Shown one piece after another: positions 15,098 through 23,337 of a stretch of 38,622 nt of DNA. The stretch is from an uncultured Bacteroidota bacterium. Lineage in GTDB: Bacteria; Bacteroidota; Bacteroidia; Chitinophagales; Chitinophagaceae. The notes beneath the pieces are model-generated. The model did no database searches, was not told the origin of the DNA, and worked only from the letters and a program-made list of their open reading frames with translations. The first letter of the stretch is position 1, and the number at the start of each line of letters is the position of its first letter. The translations under genes were made by a program, and so were the position numbers. The stretch is from the NCBI GenBank assembly GCA_903875055.1, contig CAIQUX010000312.1:1-38622 (forward strand). Direction: 5' to 3'.

Positions 15098-16956
15098 ATA
15101 AAAATATTGAACTCTCCGGCATTAAATTCGGCGTTGTCGGCTTAGGCCCTGTCGGGATGATATTAGCCGTAAAACTCAAAGAAGCAGGATGTGATGTTGC
15201 CATATGCGATAGGAACGAATTCAAACTGAAGAAAATCAGGGAGGAGGGGATTATATTGGAAAATGTGATCGAGTCGACTACCCAATTTGATAAGGTTTTT
15301 AACTCCCCTAAAGATATGCGGAATCTCGATCTGGATTATCTGGTCTTCTCACTAAAGACCTATCAGACACTGAGTGCCGCCAAAGAAGCTGAAATTCTCA
15401 ATTCAGAGAAAATTACCTTGGTCTCAGCACAGAACGGTATTGATTCGGAAAAATTGGTTTCTTCTGTTTTCGGTGAGTCTAAAACACTTCGCATGGTCAT
15501 TAACTATGCAGGAAATCTCCGAGCACCTAATGTGGTTCGGGTTTCATTTGTCACCCCACCCAATTATATCGGCTCGATGGATGATAACCGGACTGCTCAA
15601 GCGGACATGTTAGCTTCTATTCTGAATAGTGTCGGTTTTACGACGCAAAAACTGGATTCTTTTGATCTGGTGAAGGGGAGTTGGGAAAAAACCATCCTGA
15701 ATTCCTCGGTTAGCGCTTTATGCGGAGTGGGACGTCTGACCATGGCTGAAGCAATGGCTGATGCAGACACATTGGAACTTGTCGAACAGATCATCAATGA
15801 AGGAATTGAGGTGGCGGGAAAGGAGAAGATTACATTTCCGGATGACTTCGTAAGGAAATGTATGAAGTACCTTCGTAAAGGGGGAGACCATTTTCCTTCC
15901 CTGGCCGTAGATCTCATCAATAACAGGCAGACAGAGGTTGATTACTTCAATGGAAAGATCGTCGAGTACGGAAAGAAGCATTATGTAAAGACCTCTCTGA
16001 ACCTGGCATTCACAAATATGGTAAAGGCGATGACCAATAAAAATGTCCTTGCCAGAATACCAGGTGTCGATGGTGAATTGAACCGCCTCATCATTACCAA
16101 GGGATTGCTTGAAAAGAATAAACCACCTGTTTTTTACAAGGAACAGGATTATTTCCTTGGAATCGATTTGGGGTCGGCATTCACAAAATTCACCATCATA
16201 GATGCCAAAGGCAATACCGTGTTCAGGAATACCTTGCAGACGATGAATAAAGATCGTCACGCCATGCGTAATATCCTTCAGGCGATACATGCCACCTTCA
16301 ACATCGTACACAGTTGTGCAACAGGATACGGTAGAAAGCATTTTACAGAAACGGACATAGTGAAGACTGAAATCAATTGCGCCGCAGCCGGTGTGTCTGA
16401 ATTATTCAGCGGCGAAAAGAATATCGTTGACATCGGAGGTGAGGATATCAAGATCATTCATACCGATCAAGAAAATCATGTCGCTCATTTCCACATGAAT
16501 GATAAATGCGCCGCAGGAACAGGAGCGTTTCTGGAAGAGATTTCAGAGCGGGCTGAAATAAACATTTCTGATATGAGCAGTCTCGCTTCGAATTCAGAAT
16601 TTGAAAAGGAATTGAATAGCTATTGTACGGTATTCGCAAAGACAGAAATTATGAACTGGGTGTTTGACGGGATGCCCCGCCATGATATCGCCCGGGGAAT
16701 CTATTGCTCTATCGCCAACAAAGTGGCTAAGATGCGACTGTATCCCAATATCCCAACCTTCATGATCGGAGGTGTGATTGCCTATCACCCTTACTTAAAC
16801 AAGGTGCTGAGCGATAAATTAAATAAGGAAATCAGGACAATCGAGCAGCCTCAACATATTGTATCATATGGCGCTGCATTAATTGCACGGCAGACCTGGC
16901 TTTCGAATATCGGCAAACAAATTATTCAGACTGAAACCCTAACAAACTCTTTATGA
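15094..16956 (+). CDS. Fusion: ketopantoate-reductase-like dehydrogenase + BcrD/HgdC-type activase ATPase
   Basis: This 620-aa protein has two complete enzyme halves. Residues 10-345 are ketopantoate reductase (PanE/ApbA) family: GLGPVG (16-21) for NADPH, QNG at 113-115, Lys199 and Asn203 in WEKTILN, Ser269, and Glu281 in TEVDYFNG, matching the known catalytic residues. Residues 352-605 are a 2-hydroxyacyl-CoA dehydratase/benzoyl-CoA reductase activator ATPase: GIDLGSAFTKF, VDIGGEDIK, cluster ligands Cys472 (NDKCAAGTG) and Cys511 (SYCTVF), and IGGVIAYHP. Both halves look active. The ATPase half probably dimerises around one [4Fe-4S] cluster and fires electrons into the lone BcrB-like subunit. 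The dehydrogenase half may make or use a hydroxy/oxo-acid in the same conversion. The gene overlaps both neighbours by 4 nt. I know of no described protein with this fusion. Confidence 0.88.
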   Translation: MNKNIELSGIKFGVVGLGPVGMILAVKLKEAGCDVAICDRNEFKLKKIREEGIILENVIESTTQFDKVFNSPKDMRNLDLDYLVFSLKTYQTLSAAKEAEILNSEKITLVSAQNGIDSEKLVSSVFGESKTLRMVINYAGNLRAPNVVRVSFVTPPNYIGSMDDNRTAQADMLASILNSVGFTTQKLDSFDLVKGSWEKTILNSSVSALCGVGRLTMAEAMADADTLELVEQIINEGIEVAGKEKITFPDDFVRKCMKYLRKGGDHFPSLAVDLINNRQTEVDYFNGKIVEYGKKHYVKTSLNLAFTNMVKAMTNKNVLARIPGVDGELNRLIITKGLLEKNKPPVFYKEQDYFLGIDLGSAFTKFTIIDAKGNTVFRNTLQTMNKDRHAMRNILQAIHATFNIVHSCATGYGRKHFTETDIVKTEINCAAAGVSELFSGEKNIVDIGGEDIKIIHTDQENHVAHFHMNDKCAAGTGAFLEEISERAEINISDMSSLASNSEFEKELNSYCTVFAKTEIMNWVFDGMPRHDIARGIYCSIANKVAKMRLYPNIPTFMIGGVIAYHPYLNKVLSDKLNKEIRTIEQPQHIVSYGAALIARQTWLSNIGKQIIQTETLTNSL

Positions 16957-18215
16957 AATCATATCATTCAATAGAAAAAGGAATCGCCATCATCTATGAT
17001 GATATTTATCTTGTGAACGGTATGCGAACCCCGTTTGGAAAATATTGCGGAACGCTGGCAAATGTTTCCCCGACAGATCTGGGTATCATTGCGAGCCGAG
17101 CAGCGATGGAAAAATGTAATGTGCTTCCCGGCGAAATTGACCAAGCCATCATCGCAAATATCGGACAAGCTTCGGGTGATGCCTATTTTATTCCACGGCA
17201 TATTGCTTTATTTGCCGGATTGCCAATGTCAGTTCCTTCCTTGATGGTGCAACGGATTTGTGCTTCCGGATTTGAAACCATCATTACGGCTTCCGAACAG
17301 ATTACGCTTGGAAAGGCAGGGACTGTTCTTTGTTGCGGAACAGAAAATATGTCACTCTCACCTACCGTCAGCTTTGGCAACCGCATGGGCTATCAGCTTG
17401 GCAGGCCGGTGTTCAGGGATATGCTTTGGGATGCGCTGGATGATACCGCAGCTGGTTATCCGATGGGATATACTGCCGAAAATGTCGCGATGAAACATCA
17501 GATTACCCGTCAGCAATGCGATGAATTTGCAATGACTTCTTTTCAACGTTCTGTCAATGCGCGTGATAATAATTTGCTTAAAGATGAAATCACACCGGTG
17601 AATCCGATCATATTTGAAATCGAAGGGTTGAAACCAAGGAAGGTCCGCATACCTGGAGGAATAAAGAATTTTGTTTCAGATGAGCAAGTTCGCGAAACGA
17701 CCCTTGAGGCGTTATCAAAGTTAGCACCAGTCTTTTCTGATGTGGGCGTTCTTACTGCAGGGAATTGCAGCGGAATCGTCGATGGTGCCGCTGCCGTTGT
17801 GGTTGCCCATAAATCGTCAATTGAGGCAAAAGGATTGAAACCAATTGCAAGAGTGGTTGCTTCAGCCAGTTGCGGTATCGACCCGAAACTGATGGGCCTC
17901 GGCCCGGTTCCCGCGATCCGTCTTCTTCTTGAGATGACCGGATTGACGATGGAAGATATCGGTTTGATTGAAATTAACGAAGCCTTCTCAGCGCAGGTAA
18001 TCGGTTGCGAAATTGAACTCGGACTTGATCGAGAAAAACTCAATGTGAATGGTGGGGCCATTGCAATTGGTCACCCGTTGGCAGCAACAGGATTGAGGTT
18101 ATCGCTCACATTGGCGAGGGAAATGATTTCAAGAAATGTGAAATACGGAATCGGTTCAGCTTGTATAGGTGGCGGACAAGGCACGGCCGTCTTATTTGAA
18201 AATATAAATTTATAG
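16953..18215 (+). CDS. Thiolase (acetyl-CoA acyltransferase)
   Basis: This complete 420-aa thiolase has the acylation cysteine Cys103 in QRICASGFE, NEAFSAQ, His374 in IGHPLAATG and the second cysteine Cys404 in SACIGGGQG. The N-terminus is about 15 residues longer than usual, but the start is supported by the 4-nt overlap with the fusion gene. In this operon it would cleave 3-oxopimelyl-CoA with CoA to glutaryl-CoA and acetyl-CoA. It may instead, or also, serve the unknown module just upstream, with which it is translationally coupled. Had starts 2 nt after its stop. Confidence 0.93.
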   Translation: MKSYHSIEKGIAIIYDDIYLVNGMRTPFGKYCGTLANVSPTDLGIIASRAAMEKCNVLPGEIDQAIIANIGQASGDAYFIPRHIALFAGLPMSVPSLMVQRICASGFETIITASEQITLGKAGTVLCCGTENMSLSPTVSFGNRMGYQLGRPVFRDMLWDALDDTAAGYPMGYTAENVAMKHQITRQQCDEFAMTSFQRSVNARDNNLLKDEITPVNPIIFEIEGLKPRKVRIPGGIKNFVSDEQVRETTLEALSKLAPVFSDVGVLTAGNCSGIVDGAAAVVVAHKSSIEAKGLKPIARVVASASCGIDPKLMGLGPVPAIRLLLEMTGLTMEDIGLIEINEAFSAQVIGCEIELGLDREKLNVNGGAIAIGHPLAATGLRLSLTLAREMISRNVKYGIGSACIGGGQGTAVLFENINL

Positions 18216-18217
18216 TA

Positions 18218-19327
18218 ATGTCAGATCAAATAGAAAAAACAGCATCCTTACCCGTTCAGGGGAAAGTAGAGGAGAAGATGTATCAATGGCAGATGGTTGA
18301 GCCTGATAAAGAATTTCAATTATCAGAGACCGCTCTTCCGGAATTAAAGGATGGAGAGGCTCTGATAAAGATTTCAGGTTGCGGTGTATGCCATACCGAT
18401 ATCAGTTTCTGGCATTACGGTGTGCAGACAAAACATTTATTACCCCTCACACTCGGACATGAAATAAGTGGTGTCGTAGTGAGAGGTGCGGATGAATGGT
18501 TAGGGAAGAACGTGATCATACCGGCTGTCCTGCCATGCGGCGAATGCGAATTGTGTGTGAATGGCAGGAGTAATATCTGCAGGAACCAGTTGATGCCAGG
18601 AAATGACTTTCATGGTGGATTTGCCTCCCATATCAGTGTGCCGGCAAGATTCCTTTGTCCAGTGCCGGACAAAGTATTAGAACAATATTCACTTGAGCAA
18701 TTAGCTGTCATCGCTGATGCGATTTCCACTCCTTATCAGGTGATGAAGAAATCCGAACTGGTCTCTGGGGATTTCGCTATCGTCATAGGTGTTGGGGGAG
18801 TTGGAATTTACGGTGCACAGATTGCAAAGATCTTCGGAGCTAAAGTATTGGCATTGGATATTGATGATGAAAAACTCGAAATAGCCAAACAGAACGGGGT
18901 GGATGTCACATTGAACACAAAAGGGATGGATGCCAAGACTGTGAAAGAAAAAGTAAAGGAAATTGCAAAGGAGCTGAAAGCACCGAAATTTGGATGGAAG
19001 ATCTTTGAGATTTCCGGCAGTAAAGCAGGACAAGAGCTGGCCTTCAATCTGATCACATTTGCCTCTACGCTTTCTATCGTCGGATTCACAATGGATAAAG
19101 TGGAAGTTCGATTAAGCAACCTGATGGCCTTCGATGCGAAACTCATTGGTACCTGGGGTTGTAAACCTGAATTGTATCCAGAAGTCGTAGATCTTGTTGC
19201 AGATGGCAAATTGAAGATTGGTCAGTTTGTACAGACTTTTCCAATGTCAAAAATCAATGAGGTGTTTCGAAACACACTTGAGCATAAATATACTAAGCGC
19301 TCGGTTCTGGTCCCTGATTTTTATTGA
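18218..19327 (+). CDS. had: 6-hydroxycyclohex-1-ene-1-carbonyl-CoA dehydrogenase (Had)
   Basis: This 369-aa zinc alcohol dehydrogenase has catalytic zinc ligands in GCGVCHTD and LGHEISG, four structural-zinc cysteines in CGECELCVNGRSNIC, and the NAD motif GVGGVG. The length matches Thauera Had. It is placed with oah and dch, the two enzymes that act on the neighbouring intermediates. It would oxidise 6-hydroxycyclohex-1-ene-1-carbonyl-CoA to the 6-oxo compound with NAD. The family assignment is certain; the substrate rests on context and on general resemblance to Had. Confidence 0.88.
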   Translation: MSDQIEKTASLPVQGKVEEKMYQWQMVEPDKEFQLSETALPELKDGEALIKISGCGVCHTDISFWHYGVQTKHLLPLTLGHEISGVVVRGADEWLGKNVIIPAVLPCGECELCVNGRSNICRNQLMPGNDFHGGFASHISVPARFLCPVPDKVLEQYSLEQLAVIADAISTPYQVMKKSELVSGDFAIVIGVGGVGIYGAQIAKIFGAKVLALDIDDEKLEIAKQNGVDVTLNTKGMDAKTVKEKVKEIAKELKAPKFGWKIFEISGSKAGQELAFNLITFASTLSIVGFTMDKVEVRLSNLMAFDAKLIGTWGCKPELYPEVVDLVADGKLKIGQFVQTFPMSKINEVFRNTLEHKYTKRSVLVPDFY

Positions 19328-19451
19328 CAGTAATTGGATATGAAAAATCAGCGATGAAATCAACTATCCAGATGAAATGAACCATTTAAAAAAGAACGCA
19401 AACACATAAAATTCAGTTGAAGACATTTATCATATTTTAAAATAATACAAC

Positions 19452-20552
19452 ATGACAGAGCTTAAAAACCATAATCTTATCCGCACTGATTTTAGTGAAA
19501 TTTTATTCGAAAAAAGACCATGCCTCGACAAGGATGGGACCCCGGTGGATAAATTATTTACCGCGTGGATATTCCTAAACAATCCGAAGCAATTCAATTC
19601 CTATACTACAGCTGCGATTAAGGAAATTATCCTCGCTTTCCGCCAGGCTTCCAATGACCGAAGTGTCGTAGCCGTCGTCCTGACCGGTGTTGGAGACAAG
19701 GCGTTCTGCACCGGAGGAAATACCAAGGAATATGCAGAATACTATGCCGGTAATCCGCAAGAGTATTCACAATATATGCGCCTCTTTAACGATATGGTCT
19801 CTACCATCCTGCTGTGCGAAAAGCCGGTTATCTGCCGTGTCAACGGCATGCGAATTGGTGGCGGGCAGGAAATCGGAATGGCATGTGATTTCAGTGTCGC
19901 CAGTGACATGGCAAGATTCGGACAAGCTGGTCCAAAACACGGCAGTGCTGCTATCGGTGGTGCTACTGATTTTCTTCCCTTGTATGTGGGTGTGGAAAGG
20001 GCCATGATGTCACTTACCTTATGTGAACCTTGGACGGCACATCAGGCCTATTATTATGGTGTAATCACCGATATCGCCCCCGTATTGAAAGTTGACGGAA
20101 ATTTCATTCCGAATCCGATGGTGAACCTGAATAAGATTACAGATGAATTCGGAAGAATATGCTTCGGTACGATGAAAACCGGTGAAGCCTTGTCTCAGGC
20201 GAAGGAAGTTATGTCAAAGGCCGAAACCGATTTAAGTATGTTGGATCAAACGGTCAATATGCTCATCGCTAAAATCCTTCACACCTTCCCGAATTGCATG
20301 TCTAAAACCATCAGTGAAGTCCGTAAATTCAAATTGGAACATTGGGATAAAAACAAGGAAGGCAGTCGTGAATGGCTGGCATTGAACATGATGACGGAAG
20401 CCAAGGCAGGATTCCGGGCCTTCAATGACGGGCCGAAAGATAACCGTGAAATTGATTTCATTCTGCTAAGGCAATTGCTCGCTGAAGGACATGAGTGGAA
20501 TGAAGAATTACACAACAAGATTTCTCCACAATATCAAACGGCAACAGTTTAA
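19452..20552 (+). CDS. oah: 6-oxocyclohex-1-ene-1-carbonyl-CoA hydrolase (Oah/BamA)
   Basis: This 366-aa crotonase-superfamily enzyme is longer than usual enoyl-CoA hydratases, as expected for Oah/BamA. Characteristic stretches include NPKQFNSYT, the oxyanion-hole region FCTGGNTKEYAEYY and RIGGGQEIGMACDFS, then GQAGPKHGSAAIGGATDF, the region used for bamA detection. It adds water and opens the ring of 6-oxocyclohex-1-ene-1-carbonyl-CoA, giving 3-hydroxypimelyl-CoA. BamA is the accepted functional marker for anaerobic benzoyl-CoA degradation in either reductase class. A 124-nt gap separates it from had, with no clear promoter or terminator seen. dch follows by 3 nt. Confidence 0.95.
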   Translation: MTELKNHNLIRTDFSEILFEKRPCLDKDGTPVDKLFTAWIFLNNPKQFNSYTTAAIKEIILAFRQASNDRSVVAVVLTGVGDKAFCTGGNTKEYAEYYAGNPQEYSQYMRLFNDMVSTILLCEKPVICRVNGMRIGGGQEIGMACDFSVASDMARFGQAGPKHGSAAIGGATDFLPLYVGVERAMMSLTLCEPWTAHQAYYYGVITDIAPVLKVDGNFIPNPMVNLNKITDEFGRICFGTMKTGEALSQAKEVMSKAETDLSMLDQTVNMLIAKILHTFPNCMSKTISEVRKFKLEHWDKNKEGSREWLALNMMTEAKAGFRAFNDGPKDNREIDFILLRQLLAEGHEWNEELHNKISPQYQTATV

Positions 20553-20555
20553 ATT

Positions 20556-21329
20556 ATGCAAAAGATAAAGCTCTCGTTTAGCCATGAAAATACTGTCGCA
20601 CGTGTCATCTTAGATGACGGGAAAGGGAATGTACTCGATCACATCATGATGGAGGAATTGCAGGACATCCTGACTTCATTCAAGGAAATGAAGGGATTGA
20701 AATTGATCGTGTTTGAAGGAGCCGGGAAACATTTCTCGTTCGGTGCCAATGTGGATGAACATAAAAAGGAAGCGGCGGCTGTTATGTTAAGGTCCTTTCA
20801 TCAGTTGTTTTACTCGTTGAAGGACTTGTCTGTACTAACTCTGGCAAAGATTTCAGGTCAATGTCTGGGTGGCGGAATGGAACTTGCTATCATGTGCAAT
20901 TTCTTGTTTGCCGATAAGTCAGCTAAAATGGGACAGCCCGAAATCGTGTTAGGTGTCTTTCCTCCTCCTGCATCCATCATCCTGCCCGAGAAAATAGGAT
21001 TGGCAAGAGCTGAAGAATTGTTGCTAACAGGAAAAATTATTTCAGCCGAGGAAGCTAAAACGGCCGGTTTACTGAATGAATTATTTGAGGATAAGGATAC
21101 GCTTGAACAGGGTGTCAATTCGTTTATCGAAAACTACATCATACCCCGGAGTTCGAGTTCGCTGCGTTTTGGCGTACGTGCCTCACGCACCAAATTCAAC
21201 CATGTACTTACAAACTTCCTCCAATCACTTGAGATGATGTATGTGAATGAGTTGATGAAGACCCATGATGCAAATGAAGGAATCAATGCATTTATTGAGA
21301 AGCGGAAACCGAATTGGGAAAATTATTAA
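20556..21329 (+). CDS. dch: Cyclohexa-1,5-diene-1-carbonyl-CoA hydratase (Dch)
   Basis: This 257-aa crotonase-family protein has FSFGANVDEH and GQCLGGGMELA for the oxyanion hole and PEIVLGVFPPPASIILPEKIG at the active site, a pattern typical of Dch rather than generic enoyl-CoA hydratase. It adds water to the dienoyl-CoA made by benzoyl-CoA reductase, yielding 6-hydroxycyclohex-1-ene-1-carbonyl-CoA for Had. It lies 3 nt after oah, and the operon's last gene starts 10 nt downstream. Confidence 0.92.
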   Translation: MQKIKLSFSHENTVARVILDDGKGNVLDHIMMEELQDILTSFKEMKGLKLIVFEGAGKHFSFGANVDEHKKEAAAVMLRSFHQLFYSLKDLSVLTLAKISGQCLGGGMELAIMCNFLFADKSAKMGQPEIVLGVFPPPASIILPEKIGLARAEELLLTGKIISAEEAKTAGLLNELFEDKDTLEQGVNSFIENYIIPRSSSSLRFGVRASRTKFNHVLTNFLQSLEMMYVNELMKTHDANEGINAFIEKRKPNWENY

Positions 21330-21339
21330 AACTATTCAT

Positions 21340-23337
21340 ATGAAGACGATTAAACTTGTTGGTGTAGTAGGTGCCGGTACAATGGGCGCGGCGCTGGCTC
21401 AAAAATTTGCACAAGAGAATTTCAATGTGATACTTGCTGACCGTGAAATGTCCTTCGTTGAAAGAGGGCTGAATAACATCAGTAAGATGCTCGAAGAGGG
21501 CATTGAAAAAAAAGTATTTTCACCTGAGCAGGTGAAGGGTTATTTATCGGCTATCAAGGGAACGGCACGACTTGAAGATCTCAAGGATTGTGATCTGGTG
21601 GTTGAAGCGATCTATGAAAACTTCGATGCGAAAACTGACTTGTTCAGGAAGCTTAGCGAGGTATTGAGGCCGGAGGCCATTATTGCCACAAATACGTCTT
21701 CATTTTCAATCTCAGAATTGGCAAGGTCTGTAAAATTTCCTGAGCGATTTATCGGCTTACATTATTTCTATCATGCTGCCAAAAACCGTTTGGTTGAAAT
21801 TATTCCGTGTGAAATGACCTCGGAGGAAGTAGTTGAAACTGCCAGGATATTTTCAGTTCAGTCGGGTAAGGATGCAATTTCTTGCCGTGACGCATATGGC
21901 TTTGTCGTCAACAGATTTTTTGTTCCATGGCTGAACGAATCAACTAAGTTGCTTGAGGAAAAGATTGCCAATATCCCAACAATAGAAGATGTGTGTTTGA
22001 AAACCTTTGGAATTTCTATGGGGCCTTTTGCACTGATGAATGCAACCGGAGTCCCGGTCGCATATCATTCAGAGAAGACACTTGAGGTATTCGGTCCATT
22101 ATATAAAGTCTCAGAAAAATTGAAGGATCAGGCGGAAAGAAATGAACATTGGGATTTGGATGGAGAGATTTCTGACGATGAGGGGGCAAGAAAAAAAATC
22201 AGGGACAGGATGCTGGGTGTCATTCTTCTAATCTGTTCGCAATTGCTCGATGAAAAAGTTTGCAGAGCAGTAGATATCAATCGTGGCGCACGGATAGGTC
22301 TTCAATGGAAGAAGGGCCCGATTGAATTGATGAAAGAACTGGGACATGGCGAGGTCAAATCGCTGATTGCTGAAGCGGCTAGGTTATATCAGATGGAATT
22401 GCCCGTTTCAGTGGGTGAAGAACACTGGAAAATGAGTTATGTGGATCTGCATAAGGAGAATCATATTGCTGTGATTACCATGACCCGACCTGAAGACCTG
22501 AACGCATTGAATGAAGAGGTGATGATGCAATTGCACGAAAAATTTTCTGATGCGGATGCGGACACTGCCATAGACACCATCTTCCTTACAGGGACCGGAA
22601 AAGCCTTTGTGGCAGGCGCCGACATAAAGTTTTTTGTTACGCATATCAGGACGAATACGATCAATGAGATTGAAGACTTTGCAGCCTTCGGTCAAAAAGT
22701 ATGTTCAGGGATTGAGCATTCCAAAAAGAAAGTGGTTGCCATGATCAATGGGCTTGCGTTGGGTGGCGGACTGGAACTTGCCTTATGTGCAGATGTCCTG
22801 TTGGCAACACCCAAAGCGGTGATGGCATTTCCTGAAACCGGCATTGGCATTTACCCTGGACTAGGTGGCACTCAGCGCACTGCTACTAAAATCGGTAAGT
22901 CATTGGCCAGATATCTGATTCATACAGGCAAGATGCTGACAGCGGCTGAGGCTTATGACATGGGACTGATTGATGCAATCATTCCCGTTGATGAAGTTCC
23001 TCAACTGTTCTCAGGGAAGAAAGCGGTTCCGGTATTAAGGGAGTTTCATTTAAGTGAAAAATTAAAGAACATCAATGACTTCTTTGAATTGAATACGATC
23101 GATAAATTACTTTCCCATACATATATTGCCAAAGGAATAAATGATGAGGATGCTGAAAAATTGTTCAAATCAATCAAACGGAAGGCTCCCATCGCCATTC
23201 AGATTGCCGACAAACTTATTCGTGAAGCTAAAGGTTGCGAGTCAGAGTTAGATCATATGCGGGAAATATTTTCAACCAAAGACACCTTGCTGGGGTTAAC
23301 CTCCATCGGAAAGAAGGTTGAATACAGCGGTGAGTGA
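21340..23337 (+). CDS. Bifunctional 3-hydroxyacyl-CoA dehydrogenase / enoyl-CoA hydratase (HADH-ECH fusion)
   Basis: I start this at the ATG of MKTIKLVG (21340), giving 665 aa; the longer ORF from 21265 runs back into dch in another frame. The N-terminal half is 3-hydroxyacyl-CoA dehydrogenase: NAD motif VGAGTMGAA, then NTSSFSISEL and HYFYHAAKNRLVEI. The C-terminal half (about 365-665) is a crotonase with FVAGADIKFF, GLALGGGLELALCAD and the glutamate-bearing FPETGIGIYPGLGGTQR. This order is the reverse of FadB and is like archaeal crotonyl-CoA hydratase/hydroxybutyryl-CoA dehydrogenase fusions. It would oxidise 3-hydroxypimelyl-CoA to 3-oxopimelyl-CoA for the thiolase and could also handle crotonyl-CoA later in the route. 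It is the last gene of the operon. Confidence 0.93.
   Translation: MKTIKLVGVVGAGTMGAALAQKFAQENFNVILADREMSFVERGLNNISKMLEEGIEKKVFSPEQVKGYLSAIKGTARLEDLKDCDLVVEAIYENFDAKTDLFRKLSEVLRPEAIIATNTSSFSISELARSVKFPERFIGLHYFYHAAKNRLVEIIPCEMTSEEVVETARIFSVQSGKDAISCRDAYGFVVNRFFVPWLNESTKLLEEKIANIPTIEDVCLKTFGISMGPFALMNATGVPVAYHSEKTLEVFGPLYKVSEKLKDQAERNEHWDLDGEISDDEGARKKIRDRMLGVILLICSQLLDEKVCRAVDINRGARIGLQWKKGPIELMKELGHGEVKSLIAEAARLYQMELPVSVGEEHWKMSYVDLHKENHIAVITMTRPEDLNALNEEVMMQLHEKFSDADADTAIDTIFLTGTGKAFVAGADIKFFVTHIRTNTINEIEDFAAFGQKVCSGIEHSKKKVVAMINGLALGGGLELALCADVLLATPKAVMAFPETGIGIYPGLGGTQRTATKIGKSLARYLIHTGKMLTAAEAYDMGLIDAIIPVDEVPQLFSGKKAVPVLREFHLSEKLKNINDFFELNTIDKLLSHTYIAKGINDEDAEKLFKSIKRKAPIAIQIADKLIREAKGCESELDHMREIFSTKDTLLGLTSIGKKVEYSGE

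Noticed and set aside
15094-16956. Frameshift or misassembly as the cause of the KPR-ATPase fusion
   Set aside because: A single uninterrupted frame runs through the linker, and both halves are complete with a plausible linker of about 10-20 residues; read coverage would still be the decisive test.
21265-21339. Longer start of the HADH-ECH gene at 21265
   Set aside because: This segment lies inside dch in another frame; the ATG at 21340 gives the normal N-terminus VGVVGAGTMG and a 10-nt gap to dch.
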